Assembly: GCA_012839895.1 (NCBI GenBank)
Contig: DUML01000099.1
Location: 1-61,784 of the forward strand
From: Peptococcaceae bacterium
Lineage (GTDB): Bacteria; Bacillota; Desulfitobacteriia; Desulfitobacteriales; Syntrophobotulaceae
Direction of reading: 5' to 3'
DNA length: 61,784 bases
In this document: positions 53,899 through 61,784 of the stretch, one piece after another
Layout of the letters: every line of letters begins with the position of its first letter
Position numbering within the stretch: position 1 is the first letter of the stretch
Notes under the pieces: generated by a model
Database searches by the model: none
Told to the model about the DNA's origin: nothing
Seen by the model: the letters and a program-made list of their open reading frames with translations, nothing else
Position numbers and translations under genes: made by a program

Positions 53899-54336
53899 TT
53901 AAACGGATTTTACACTAACAACCATTTGAATCTCCACAGGGGCATTCCCAGGTAGGGAAGATACTCCTACAGCGGCCCTGCAGCCAATTCCGTCAGGCCC
54001 CAACTCTTCATACAAATATTCGGAAGCAAAATCAGCCAAACGAGGATGAGCTGTAAAAGATTCCTCAGCCTGAATAAAAACTGTCATTGAGAGCACTTTA
54101 GCCAACTTCTCGTTTTTGTCCAGCATGTTGCGGGCGGCTTCCAAGGCGTTTGCCGCAGCCAAACGTACTGCTTCCCGGTAGGTGACAAGTGGTTCGTCGG
54201 CACGAACCTTTCCGGACAAAACCAAAACATCCCCATCTCTGGGGGTCATCCCCGAAGTGAACACCAGGTCGCCATGACGTACAGCCGGCACGTATTTACC
54301 TTGTGGTATAGGGATATTGGGTTTTTCTTTACTCAT
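53899..54336 (-). CDS. RidA family enamine/imine deaminase
   Basis: The 145-residue cytoplasmic protein has the RidA (YjgF/UK114) fold: PIPQGKYVPAVRHGDLVFTSG (split at about residue 20), RLAAANALEAARNMLD (about 75) and the active-site Arg and Glu in GCRAAVGVSSLPGNAPVEIQMV (about 117-138). RidA hydrolyses reactive enamines released by PLP enzymes. It starts inside the last codons of the aminotransferase gene (four-base ATGA overlap). It probably disposes of intermediates of that enzyme. Base composition matches the aminotransferase gene. Confidence 0.88.
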   Translation of the reverse strand: MSKEKPNIPIPQGKYVPAVRHGDLVFTSGMTPRDGDVLVLSGKVRADEPLVTYREAVRLAAANALEAARNMLDKNEKLAKVLSMTVFIQAEESFTAHPRLADFASEYLYEELGPDGIGCRAAVGVSSLPGNAPVEIQMVVSVKSV

Positions 54337-55541
54337 ATGCGATACCTCTCTACAAGAGTAATTAACCGTTCAATTGCGGCAACAGCCGCTTTGTGATCCT
54401 GGGAAAAATTAATACGAAAACAATCGGTAAACTGTGGACCAAACTCGGTACCGGGCGTTACCACTACATCGGCATGGATGCGTAGGATCTTCACAAAATC
54501 TAATAAGGACACAGTGAGTTTCGGCAACTTGACGAACAGATAACTGCCTGCCTCAGTGGTACGGGCAGTCAGACCGGCGGCGCGTAACTTATTAAGCAAA
54601 TCATCGCGGATCTGCTGGTGTGCCGCGATCCGTTCCTTAAGCCAACCCTCGGGCTCGTTGAACCAAGCCTTTAACACAGCTTGGCTGTAGCCGGGGGCAC
54701 GCAACGAGACAATGGCCTGCAGTTTCTCCATGCGATCAATTAGCCGCGCCGAACCAAAAGCAACGCCCAAGCGGTAACCGCTCAATGATTCGGTTTTGGA
54801 TGGGCCGATAACGGTAACCAGCTTGTCGGGATCCATGCCCTGGCTGCACAGGTGAATGTATTCCCTGCCGTCAAATACCTGCCGGGAATACAATTCGTCA
54901 GCAATAACAGTCACACCGTATTTATTGGCAAGTTCAGCGATGCCGCGAATCTCATCGGCGGAGTAGATCGCGCCGGTAGGGTTATTGGGATTGGAGAATA
55001 AAAAGACTTTGACACCGGCTTTAAAACTTTCCTCAAGCTCTTTAAGATCGAGTCCCACGCCCACAGTGGTTCCCAAGTAGTCCAGGGAGACGGGCACCAA
55101 CTCACCGTCCAAAAAGTAAACCATCTTGCGGTTGGCAAAATAGTCCGGTTCAAGGATGGCCACCTTGTCGCCCCGCCCTACGGCAGCGGCCATAGCCAAA
55201 AACAGCGCAGCCTGGGTTCCGGGCGTAATAATCAATTGTTCGTCCGCATCTATGGCCTGACCGGTAAAGCGGCTGAGTTTTTGGGCTACATCTTCACGGA
55301 TGTCCCCGCGGCCCCGGTATTCGGTATAAGCCTGCCGGCCACCGGAATGAACCCCTTCAACAAAAAGATCCAGCGTACCGGGAATCGGCTCAAAAGCATC
55401 CACATCGCCGTGGGAAAAGTCCACTGGCACCCCGGTAAGTTTTTCGCCGCGCAATTCCAGGCCGTTCACTTGCTGACGTACCTCTTGCCCAGGCGCATTT
55501 TCCACTCCCAACCGCGCAAATTTCTGTTCTAATAGATCCAT
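54333..55541 (-). CDS. PLP-dependent aminotransferase, class I/II
   Basis: The protein has 402 residues from ATG 55541 (AAAGGAG upstream); a longer frame start adds an unrelated 21 residues. The fold type I features are GTQAALFLAMAAAVG (about 105), FSNPNNPTGAIYSADE (about 180), VIADELYSRQVF (about 213), the PLP-lysine region GPSKTESLSGYRLGVAFGS (about 246-264) and the carboxylate-binding Arg in FRINFSQD near the end. Substrate specificity is open. The gene is visibly more GC-rich than most neighbours and is coupled to ridA, which suggests the pair arrived together. TGTACATTCTTTAC/TGTACGTTCTTTAA direct repeats lie upstream at 55598-55625. Confidence 0.9.
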   Translation of the reverse strand: MDLLEQKFARLGVENAPGQEVRQQVNGLELRGEKLTGVPVDFSHGDVDAFEPIPGTLDLFVEGVHSGGRQAYTEYRGRGDIREDVAQKLSRFTGQAIDADEQLIITPGTQAALFLAMAAAVGRGDKVAILEPDYFANRKMVYFLDGELVPVSLDYLGTTVGVGLDLKELEESFKAGVKVFLFSNPNNPTGAIYSADEIRGIAELANKYGVTVIADELYSRQVFDGREYIHLCSQGMDPDKLVTVIGPSKTESLSGYRLGVAFGSARLIDRMEKLQAIVSLRAPGYSQAVLKAWFNEPEGWLKERIAAHQQIRDDLLNKLRAAGLTARTTEAGSYLFVKLPKLTVSLLDFVKILRIHADVVVTPGTEFGPQFTDCFRINFSQDHKAAVAAIERLITLVERYRI

Positions 55542-55875
55542 GTTGCAGTCTCCTTTTTGCTGCATATTGTTTAACTTTCCATCATGATAAAGGCTTGTGT
55601 ACATTCTTTACTGTACGTTCTTTAAGGTCTTTAAGTTCAATTTAGATAGGCAAATATACTTTAAACATAAGTACAGAACTTGTTTTTCAGTATACGATAT
55701 TTTTGGGCGGACTTCAACTGGAGCTGCCCGTTCGATAGAAATAAGGCCTTACATATTAGGCCTTCCAAGAATTATAATAAAATGAATTATTTATTGAATC
55801 CAAACAATACTAAAAGGTGTTTTTACAAAACTTAAAAACATGATAGAATAGATTTGAATAAAGGAGGTTTGAAAT

Positions 55876-56595
55876 ATGGGAAAGCTATTAGAAAAATATA
55901 CAGGTCATTTTTCGCCGACCACTCTTGATTCCCTTAAAGGGAAAACCAGCAACTACATGATCGAAGAAGAAGTTTACACTTTTATGCGCAATGCTATTTT
56001 ATCCGGAGTATTTCCCCCCGGTTATCATTTTTCCGAGGCTGAGATGGAAGATCTTGAGGACAGACTCGGAGCTACAAAAGCAATGGTTCGCGAAGCACTC
56101 GTCCGTCTAACCTCCGATAATTTGGTTCAGTATAAACCCGAAGAGGGCTTTACAGTCTCGGTCTTAAAACTTGAAGACTTAAGGGAGATCTATTTCTTAA
56201 GAAGCATCCTGGAAGGAGCTGCGGCTCGCTTAGCCTGCGAAAACTTAAGCGCTGAGGATATACAAAAATTAGAAGGCCTTTGCCGCCAGATGAAGTATAG
56301 CCTAGAAAATAAAGAAGTTGCTCAATTATCGTTATTAAATACTGATTTTCACGAAACTATTTACTCCTCAGCCAATTCCCCCCGCCTTTATAAAATGATT
56401 GTCCAGCTTTGGAACGGCTTTTTCCATTCCAGTATTAGTTTCTTAGCAAAACGCGCCCCGCAATCCGTAAGCGAACATCACGCTATTTTTGAAGCGCTGA
56501 AAAACCGTGACTGCGAAAAAGCGGAAAGAATGATTCGAGAACACACCATGAGTTCTCTAAAAGATTTGGAAGAATACTGGAGCAAACGTTTATAA
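55876..56595 (+). CDS. GntR family regulator with FCD domain (FadR type)
   Basis: The 239-residue regulator has an N-terminal winged helix (about 28-100: YTFMRNAILSGVFPPGYHFSEAE split by the turn, LGATKAMVREALVRLTSDNLVQY). An all-helical FCD effector domain follows (about 105-235), with the metal-binding pattern D...H in LNTDFHETIY and HH in SVSEHHAIFEAL and IREHTMSSL. FCD ligands are usually organic acids. It is convergent with the hydratase gene and near FAH and aldolase genes, so it is the likely local regulator. AAAGGAGG precedes ATG 55876. Confidence 0.88.
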   Translation: MGKLLEKYTGHFSPTTLDSLKGKTSNYMIEEEVYTFMRNAILSGVFPPGYHFSEAEMEDLEDRLGATKAMVREALVRLTSDNLVQYKPEEGFTVSVLKLEDLREIYFLRSILEGAAARLACENLSAEDIQKLEGLCRQMKYSLENKEVAQLSLLNTDFHETIYSSANSPRLYKMIVQLWNGFFHSSISFLAKRAPQSVSEHHAIFEALKNRDCEKAERMIREHTMSSLKDLEEYWSKRL

Positions 56596-56620
56596 GGGGC
56601 TAAGTAAAAGCCCCTTTATA
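56594..56620 (+). terminator. Terminator of the FCD regulator gene
   Basis: AAGGGGCT-AAGTAAA-AGCCCCTTTATATTT is a 7- to 8-bp stem overlapping the stop codon region, followed by T-rich sequence. Confidence 0.8.
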
Positions 56621-56669
56621 TTTCTGTATAGTATACTTTACAGTATATTTAGTATATTTTTGTATATTT

Positions 56670-56835
56670 TTGCATCGCTTAGCGAACCGTTAAAGCAGAG
56701 AAGCGTCGTGAGCGCAGCTTTTGCAGCGTTAAACTGCACCGTGGTTCACAGGGGTGAGTACCCGGAGGTTAAGGTGCGGTAGCTGTAGCAGCAAGCGAAC
56801 AGCTTCGGCGCGTAGTGAGCTGGTAAGGCAAAAAT
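56670..56835. other. GC-rich, probably structured intergenic element
   Basis: About 165 bases between AT-rich ends (TATTTTTGCATCG at left, GGCAAAAATATA at right, roughly inverted) contain many short inverted repeats: GAGCGCAGC/GCTTTTGC, CCGTGGTTCAC and GCTGTAGCAGCAAGC/GAACAGCTTCGGC. Its composition contrasts with the flanks. It sits between convergent genes and looks like a small repeat element or a non-coding RNA. No known family recognised. Confidence 0.4.
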
Positions 56836-56844
56836 ATATTTTTT

Positions 56845-59190
56845 TTATACTTTTTGGGCGGCATAGTAATTGACTAAGCTTCCGTGGAGAAGAATTTTTC
56901 TTTCTTCTTGACTCAAGTTCCTAAGATACAATTTTATTTCTTTAACACCTTCGGTATTTATGATATAGGCTGGAATGACTTCCGCCCCTTCCTTAACCCT
57001 TTGACGAATAGCCGGGAGCCAGACATAATCACCCACTTCATAATTCTCGTCACTGGTAAAAGGCAACATTCCCCAGTTAATCAGGTTGCTGCGGTAACGC
57101 TTGGTAGCATATTCCCGGGCGATATTTGCCCAACCTCCCAAAACCTTTTGGCAAGAAGCGGCTTGTTCTCTGGCTGAACCGTCACCGGGCTTAACGGCAA
57201 AAATTACAGTACCCAAGCCGGTATCTTTCCAGGACTCAGCCTGCTTTTCGGCAGTATTGGCCAAAAAACCTTGAAGCTTTGCGAGAACTTCTTGTAAGGA
57301 TTCAGGAATTGGGAAATCCGTCCTTTCCCCTCGGATATAGGCTTGCCTTTGAAGCTCAATTTGTTGGATGACCTTGGCTCTCTTCACATACCCGGGATCC
57401 TTCCGGGATAAAGTAAATTCAGCCAGCTTCAAAGGGTTGGAACGATAGGAGGAAGTGTCGCCGGAAGGGATCAATTCATCGGTAGTAGTTACTGTATCCT
57501 GGATGGATGCCGCCACTTGTAAGAGCATGTTCTCCGGCATAGCAATCATTTGCGGCCAGTCCGCAATATTGGGACCAAATCTCAGTGCCATTTCGGGTTT
57601 GGCCTTTTGATACCCCTGGTAAACCCTTTTGCGGTAAATCTCACCCGCAAAATGATATTGATAAGAAGGGACTTGATACTCAATTTCTGTGGCTGGGGTC
57701 AAATAACCGCCGTTTATGGCCGTAGCAGCGATGGATCGGGCATCCATCAAAGCCACGGAAGCAATTTGTCCTTCCCCGGGTTTGGAGCCTTCCCTGTTAG
57801 GGAAGTTGCGGGTAGTATGCCTAATGCTTAAACTGCCGTTTGCCGGTACATCTCCGGCTCCGAAGCAAGGACCGCAAAAAGCGGTTTTTATAACAGCTCC
57901 GGCTGCAATTAACTTCGCCGCCGTCCCGTTTCTAATCATTTCCAAATAAATAGGCTGGCTGGCCGGGTAGACACTTATTGACAACATCTCATTTTGGGCA
58001 GCCTGCTGCTCGGTAATAGCTGCAGCTTCCAGGATATTTTCAAAGGTTCCGCCTGCACAACCGGCAATTATCCCCTGGTCAATTTTTATTCTTCCCTCAA
58101 CAATCTTATCTGTAAGAGAAAAATTCAAATCAGGTTTACCTAGCTGTTTTTTCCCTTCTTCTTCCGCCATTTTTAAAATGTCGTAAGGATTTTTATTTAA
58201 CTCGGAAATAGTATAGACATTACTGGGGTGAAAGGGCAAAGCAATCATCGGTTCAATTTTGTCCAGCTCCACTATGACCGCTCCGTCATAACAGGCTGTC
58301 TCCCCGGGCTGAAGGCTTTGGTAAGCTTCCGGCCTGCCGTGGATGGCAAAGTATTCCCTTACTTTCTCGTCTGTGACCCAAATAGAGCTTAAGCAAGCGG
58401 TCTCCGTAGTCATAACATCTATCCCGTTACGGTAATCTATGGACAAGTTAGCAATCCCCGGTCCGACAAATTCCAGAATTTTATTGACCGCAAAACCATT
58501 TTTAAAGACAGCGCCAATTAGAGCCAGGGCTACATCCTGCGGACCTACTCCGGGGCGAGGCCGGCCTGAAAGATAAACGGCAAGGACTTCAGGATATTTA
58601 AGGTTATAGGTTCGGCTTAAAATTTGTTTGACTAACTCCGGCCCACCTTCGCCTACGCCCATAGTCCCCAAAGCGCCGTAACGAGTATGGCTGTCCGAAC
58701 CCATAATCATAAGGCCGCAGCCGGCCATCATCTCCCGGACATATTGATGGATTACCGCCTGATGAGCAGGTACAAAAATTCCACCGTATTTCTGAGCGGC
58801 AGACAGACCGAAAACATGATCGTCCTCATTAATGGTCCCACCTACCGCGCAAAGGCTGTTATGGCAGTTTGTCAAAACGTAAGGAACAGGAAATTCTTTT
58901 AGCCCACTGGCCCGGGCAGTCTGGACAATTCCCACATAGGTTATATCATGGGAGGCTAAAGCATCAAATCGGATTTTTAAATTCTCCGGATCCCCGCTTT
59001 GGTTATGGTTTTGCAAAATTCTATATGCTATGGTCTGTTTCCGCGCTTCCAGCAGCTTAGAATCGTCGATAGCCAAAGACTCAGGCTTAACCTGGTTGCC
59101 GCCCAGACCTTGGAGGAGGCCTTGCCCTGAAAGCTCGTAAAGATCTTTACCATTTATTAAAAGCGTTGGCCGGGGAATAAGCCGAATCAT
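56845..59190 (-). CDS. Aconitase-superfamily hydratase
   Basis: The protein has 781 residues from ATG 59190 (AAGGAG nine bases upstream; the longer frame start lies before that site). It has the aconitase order: a substrate loop region SDSHTRYGALGTMGVGEGG (about 170-190), the [4Fe-4S] ligands in GCAGGTFEN (about 385) and CGPCFGAGD (about 450), and the swivelling C-terminal domain with active-site RGSxA-like region near ALRFGPNI/GDTSSYRSNP. Members dehydrate and rehydrate 2- or 3-hydroxy di- and tricarboxylates. Divergence from AcnA/AcnB and LeuC means the substrate is not citrate for certain. FAH and aldolase genes are adjacent. Confidence 0.87.
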   Translation of the reverse strand: MIRLIPRPTLLINGKDLYELSGQGLLQGLGGNQVKPESLAIDDSKLLEARKQTIAYRILQNHNQSGDPENLKIRFDALASHDITYVGIVQTARASGLKEFPVPYVLTNCHNSLCAVGGTINEDDHVFGLSAAQKYGGIFVPAHQAVIHQYVREMMAGCGLMIMGSDSHTRYGALGTMGVGEGGPELVKQILSRTYNLKYPEVLAVYLSGRPRPGVGPQDVALALIGAVFKNGFAVNKILEFVGPGIANLSIDYRNGIDVMTTETACLSSIWVTDEKVREYFAIHGRPEAYQSLQPGETACYDGAVIVELDKIEPMIALPFHPSNVYTISELNKNPYDILKMAEEEGKKQLGKPDLNFSLTDKIVEGRIKIDQGIIAGCAGGTFENILEAAAITEQQAAQNEMLSISVYPASQPIYLEMIRNGTAAKLIAAGAVIKTAFCGPCFGAGDVPANGSLSIRHTTRNFPNREGSKPGEGQIASVALMDARSIAATAINGGYLTPATEIEYQVPSYQYHFAGEIYRKRVYQGYQKAKPEMALRFGPNIADWPQMIAMPENMLLQVAASIQDTVTTTDELIPSGDTSSYRSNPLKLAEFTLSRKDPGYVKRAKVIQQIELQRQAYIRGERTDFPIPESLQEVLAKLQGFLANTAEKQAESWKDTGLGTVIFAVKPGDGSAREQAASCQKVLGGWANIAREYATKRYRSNLINWGMLPFTSDENYEVGDYVWLPAIRQRVKEGAEVIPAYIINTEGVKEIKLYLRNLSQEERKILLHGSLVNYYAAQKV

Positions 59191-59276
59191 TTTAAACATC
59201 TCCTTCATAAGCTTCTGCCCTTTGTCTGATCAATAACAACATTATAACATAATCGAAATTAAGAATACTTACCACC

Positions 59277-59906
59277 TTATGACAACCTAACAATAAAACT
59301 GCCTACTTCTTGCTCTCCCCACTTGCAGACCAGCCGGTCGCCGTCGCCGACCGGGCCTACTCCGGCCGGAGTACCGGTAAAGAATATATCATCCTTACCC
59401 AGCCCCAAGTGTTTGGCAGTGTATTCGAAAAGGGTTGGCAAGTCCAAAATCAAGTTTTTCAAGTTCCCGCGCTGGACTTCCACACCGTTTTTTTCCAAAG
59501 TAAAATCCTTTTCCAGCGCTGCTTTGAGCCCCATAAAGGGTTGCCAAGGAGAGATTACAGCGGAATTAATAAACGCTTTTGCCAACTCCCAAGGATATCC
59601 TTTAACTTTAAGTTCATTCTGAAGATCCCGCAAAGTAAAATCAATGCCAATGGTCATATAATCAATCAAGTCTTCCAGCTTTATCCCCGGCTCATATTGA
59701 CGGGCAATATGCGCAACAAATTCAACTTCATACAACAATTGTCCCTTATCACCAGGGAGAAATATTTCCTGGCCGTTGGCTTCCACCAGGGCATGGGTCG
59801 TCTTGGTAAATAACAAAGGATAAGCCGGCACAACGTTATTCACTTCCTGGCCATGTTCGCGGTAATTCCGGCCTATGCAGAAAATGTTTTTTACATTAAT
59901 AGTCAT
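59277..59906 (-). CDS. FAH family protein, short form
   Basis: The 209-residue protein consists of the FAH catalytic domain alone: IFCIGRNYREHGQEV (about 8), the metal Glu residues in LYEVEFVAHIARQY (about 63) and DDIFFTGTPAGVGPV (about 172). This matches YcgM/FAHD1-like acylpyruvase or oxaloacetate decarboxylase members. It lies 86 bases upstream of the hydratase gene in the same direction and is probably in its operon. It would split or decarboxylate a 2-oxo acid made by that pathway. Substrate not known. Confidence 0.87.
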   Translation of the reverse strand: MTINVKNIFCIGRNYREHGQEVNNVVPAYPLLFTKTTHALVEANGQEIFLPGDKGQLLYEVEFVAHIARQYEPGIKLEDLIDYMTIGIDFTLRDLQNELKVKGYPWELAKAFINSAVISPWQPFMGLKAALEKDFTLEKNGVEVQRGNLKNLILDLPTLFEYTAKHLGLGKDDIFFTGTPAGVGPVGDGDRLVCKWGEQEVGSFIVRLS

Positions 59907-60013
59907 TTTCTCTACCTCCTAAATCGGCTATAATACCAGGCCTTAAAGCCTTTCATATGTTTAATCATTATACCCTATTTGGTTCCCGGGGACAAACACT
60001 TGCTATATTAAAA

Positions 60014-60037
60014 ACAGCGGTTGCCTTAAACCGCTGT
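60014..60037 (-). terminator. Hairpin with T-run on the minus strand
   Basis: ACAGCGGTTT-AAGGC-AACCGCTGT is followed by TTTTTAATA when read on the minus strand. It could stop read-through from the aldolase gene before the FAH-hydratase operon. Confidence 0.65.
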
Positions 60038-60167
60038 CAATTTAGTAACAAACATTCCCATTTCCTTTGAGCCTTTTGGTGGCTAAGGCCAAAAACATCC
60101 ACTTGCCAAAATTATACTTGATTGGTGTATAATAATTGATAACTTTTTTCGATTGGGAGGAGAAGGT

Positions 60168-60437
60168 GTGAGCATTTTTGAAGCTACTATGCTAATTTGT
60201 TTTGGTGCCGCCTGGCCGTTTTCAATTTACAAATCCTATACTTCGAAATCCGTACAAGGAAAAAGTTTCTTTTTCCTGGTAATTCTCCTCATTGGGTATT
60301 TAGCGGGGATTTTGCATAAGATTTTTTATAATTTTGATTACGTAATCTATCTTTATATTCTTAATTTTTGTATGGTTTTTACCGACAGCCTGCTCTACCT
60401 TAGGAACCGCCGCCTCAGCCAAGACAAAACTAAATAG
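60168..60437 (+). CDS. Small PQ-loop/SemiSWEET-like membrane protein
   Basis: The protein has 89 residues from GTG 60168, with GGAGGAG five bases upstream; a TTG at 60153 overlaps that site. Three membrane segments match a PQ-loop/MtN3 triple-helix unit: MLICFGAAWPFSIYKSYTS, FFFLVILLIGYLAGILHKI and VIYLYILNFCMVFTDSLLYL. The P-x-x-x-K pattern WPFSIYKS with SKSVQGKS resembles the PQ-loop signature. Such units dimerise as sugar or amino acid carriers. It lies on the opposite strand between the aldolase and FAH genes. Confidence 0.75.
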   Translation: MSIFEATMLICFGAAWPFSIYKSYTSKSVQGKSFFFLVILLIGYLAGILHKIFYNFDYVIYLYILNFCMVFTDSLLYLRNRRLSQDKTK

Positions 60438-60441
60438 TCCC

Positions 60442-60463
60442 AATAGTTGCCCAACTATTTTTA
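60442..60463 (+). terminator. Terminator of the PQ-loop gene
   Basis: AATAGTTG-CC-CAACTATT is followed by TTT. The stem ends at the stop codon of the convergent aldolase gene. Confidence 0.7.
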
Positions 60464-61345
60464 AGCCCTGACCTTTTCTAAAATCTCAGCCAGTTCTTTT
60501 TTGTCCTGCTCGCTTAAAGGCAACAAAGGTTTACGGGCTTCGCCGCCATAAAGGCCAATTAAATCGAGAGCAGCTTTTAAGCCGCTGACCCCCCAGCGAG
60601 CTGTAACGGCGTTATTAATATCCAATAGCTTAAGCTGGAGTTCTTTAGCTTCCGTATGTTTACCTGCTTCCACCAATTCCTGGATTTCTGCGCATTCATT
60701 GGGCATGATATTGGCTAAGGCCAACGTCCCCCCCTTGGCACCAAGAGCCAGGCTGGGATAGAGGAAACTGGCTGAGCCGGCAAAGACTGCGAAATCCAGG
60801 TTTCGTGTATTCTTAATTATTTCCGCAATTTGAACTATATTTCCACTTGAATCCTTTACTCCAATAATGTTGGGATGAGCAGCCAACTCCGAAATCAATT
60901 TGGCCGAAAGATTAATTCCGGAATTAGCGGGCATGTTGTATAAAATAATGGGGATTGGGCTCTTATCGGCTACCTCTATGTAGAAATTTCTTAGCAAAGT
61001 GTCATTCATGGCTCTTTTATAATAATTGGGACTTAAGACTAAAGCGGCTGCTGCGCCGGCCTTCGCCGAATATTCATTAAGCTCCACAGTTTCTTTGGTG
61101 GATTCAGAACCTGTACCGACAATAACCGGTTTTTGGCCGTTAACCATTTCGCAAACTGCAGTGATCAGTTGCCTTTTTTCTTCCGGGCTTAAGACTACAA
61201 ACTCCCCGTTTGAACCCATAACAACAATTCCGGCCAGTTTGGAACTTAACCAAAAATTCATGTTTTGCTCAAGTTTAGCATAGGCAATTTCATCATTTTG
61301 AAAAGGAGTAGCAATCGGGGCATAGATGCCGTGTAATTTAAACAT
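60461..61345 (-). CDS. DapA/HOGA-type pyruvate-dependent aldolase
   Basis: The 294-residue TIM-barrel enzyme belongs to the dihydrodipicolinate synthase/N-acetylneuraminate lyase family. The substrate loop GSNGEFVVLSPEEK (about 44-57), catalytic Tyr in ILYNMPANSG (about 135) and Schiff-base Lys in GVKDSSGN (about 163) are present. GSNGEF instead of GTTGES points away from lysine synthesis and toward 4-hydroxy-2-oxoglutarate aldolase-like or 2-oxo-3-deoxy-acid aldolases, which release pyruvate. It fits as the last step of an acid-degradation route with the adjoining FAH and hydratase genes. GGAGGT precedes ATG 61345. Confidence 0.88.
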   Translation of the reverse strand: MFKLHGIYAPIATPFQNDEIAYAKLEQNMNFWLSSKLAGIVVMGSNGEFVVLSPEEKRQLITAVCEMVNGQKPVIVGTGSESTKETVELNEYSAKAGAAAALVLSPNYYKRAMNDTLLRNFYIEVADKSPIPIILYNMPANSGINLSAKLISELAAHPNIIGVKDSSGNIVQIAEIIKNTRNLDFAVFAGSASFLYPSLALGAKGGTLALANIMPNECAEIQELVEAGKHTEAKELQLKLLDINNAVTARWGVSGLKAALDLIGLYGGEARKPLLPLSEQDKKELAEILEKVRA

Positions 61346-61698
61346 TGGAAAACCTCCTTTATTAACTAATAGTATTATATGGATTGTATTAACTTGAATT
61401 ATATTAACTGGATAGCATTAAAATAATTCCAAGGCAGGATGTCTAAATATTAATTATTAATAATATAATTACTCTCGCTTTTAGACAAGGAATATTACCG
61501 GTATCGTAAAGATATATTTTCGCCATTTTTTGACAAAAACTTTAAAAGCCCTAAGCTAAATAAGCTAAAACAGTATGGTTGCTGCCTATAATAGGCTCTA
61601 TAATAAATATTGGGGTAAGCAGCAGGAAAAAAATAGAGCATAAGCGAAAACCTACCGAGTAAATAAACCCACCACGATCATTTACAGGAGGTTTTCCT
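61346..61698. other. Intergenic gap, aldolase promoter and possible IS left end
   Basis: There is no gene in 353 bases. The left part is the AT-rich promoter region of the aldolase gene (repeats of ATTATATTAACT). The right part, from about 61600, leads to the transposase start and should contain the left inverted repeat of an insertion sequence, but I cannot place it without the right end. Confidence 0.4.
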
Positions 61699-61784
61699 TA
61701 TGCTTAACTCTAATTATATCCAAACTTTGCTCGGAATCAAAGATGCAATTGTAACAAATATAGAAAATGATGCTGATGAATCTG
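61699..61784 (+). CDS. Start of a probable ISL3-family transposase (partial)
   Basis: ATG 61699 has AGGAGG eight bases upstream and opens a frame that runs off the window. The 28 residues read MLNSNYIQTLLGIKDAIVTN followed by an acidic stretch. N-terminal [FIY]IxxLLG[IL]KD is typical of ISL3-family transposases, which continue into a zinc ribbon and a DDE domain. Too short for certainty. Confidence 0.45.

Noticed and set aside
50515-61345. Gene cluster for secondary-metabolite synthesis
   Set aside because: There are no synthases, carrier proteins or tailoring sets; the enzymes fit small-acid metabolism.

Overview
The window looks like a chromosome segment of a spore-forming, strictly anaerobic member of the Firmicutes (Clostridia, Peptococcaceae/Desulfitobacteriales-like). 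The evidence is a pair of CotF-type coat proteins, a VanY peptidase and MurC-type ligase, a CWB2 surface protein, the folate branch of the Wood-Ljungdahl pathway (formate-THF ligase plus a MetF fused to a MetV-type Zn/Fe-S tail), DUF1638, a BadF/HgdC-type activase of about 1437 residues, and a DMSO-reductase-family A/B/C complex. TTG and GTG starts are very common. There are no rRNA genes and no CRISPR array, and only one tRNA. No species can be named from the sequence alone.

Layout. 1-3.4 kb: tail of a membrane protein, then a tight operon of a membrane-anchored NEW3-domain protein, an ABC ATPase and an ABC-2 permease, followed by a 47-bp palindrome that looks like two joined IS3-type ends. 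3.5-9.7 kb (minus): trigger-factor-like protein without its PPIase domain, HutC-type GntR regulator, two operator-like repeats, an N-terminal stub of a pterin-dependent methyltransferase, DUF1638, MetF-MetV and Fhs. 9.9-11.7 kb: VWA protein and a small partner behind a phosphatase stub. 11.8-18 kb: XRE/cupin regulator divergent from a molybdo/tungsto-oxidoreductase A/B/C operon and an FdhD-like gene that lacks the usual CGxCG motif. 18.2-19.4 kb: coat protein pair, a frameshifted small gene and tRNA-Thr(CGT).

19.8-36.3 kb is a run of mostly single genes: membrane metallophosphoesterase, PrsW, DUF378, MFS exporter, CWB2 surface protein, unknown proteins, a GGDEF cyclase, DUF3006 with a ComEC-type hydrolase, COG2426 protein, a MurC-type ligase, VanY, HAD phosphatase and NadE. 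36.7-40.6 kb holds argF-argG-argH with an ArgR-box-like palindrome. 40.9-45.2 kb is the giant activase, whose only start that keeps the ATPase motif appears to be CTG. 45.5-50.3 kb: a lipoprotein, a polar amino acid ABC importer (SBP, permease, ATPase) and PspC/LiaF-like envelope-stress proteins.

50.5-61.3 kb is rich in small-acid metabolism: an atypical SDR, two FAH-family proteins, a nucleoside-recognition membrane protein, an aminotransferase with RidA (visibly more GC-rich than its surroundings), an FCD-type GntR regulator, an aconitase-superfamily hydratase, a PQ-loop protein and a DapA/HOGA-type aldolase. Together they suggest degradation of a hydroxy- or oxo-dicarboxylic acid, but the substrate is not visible. 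The window ends at the start of what is probably an ISL3-family transposase. I see no single large undescribed defence or secretion system. The best candidates for new biology are the C1 operon with its odd chaperone and stub leader, the CTG-started activase, the FdhD variant beside the Mo/W complex, and the acid-catabolism cluster.
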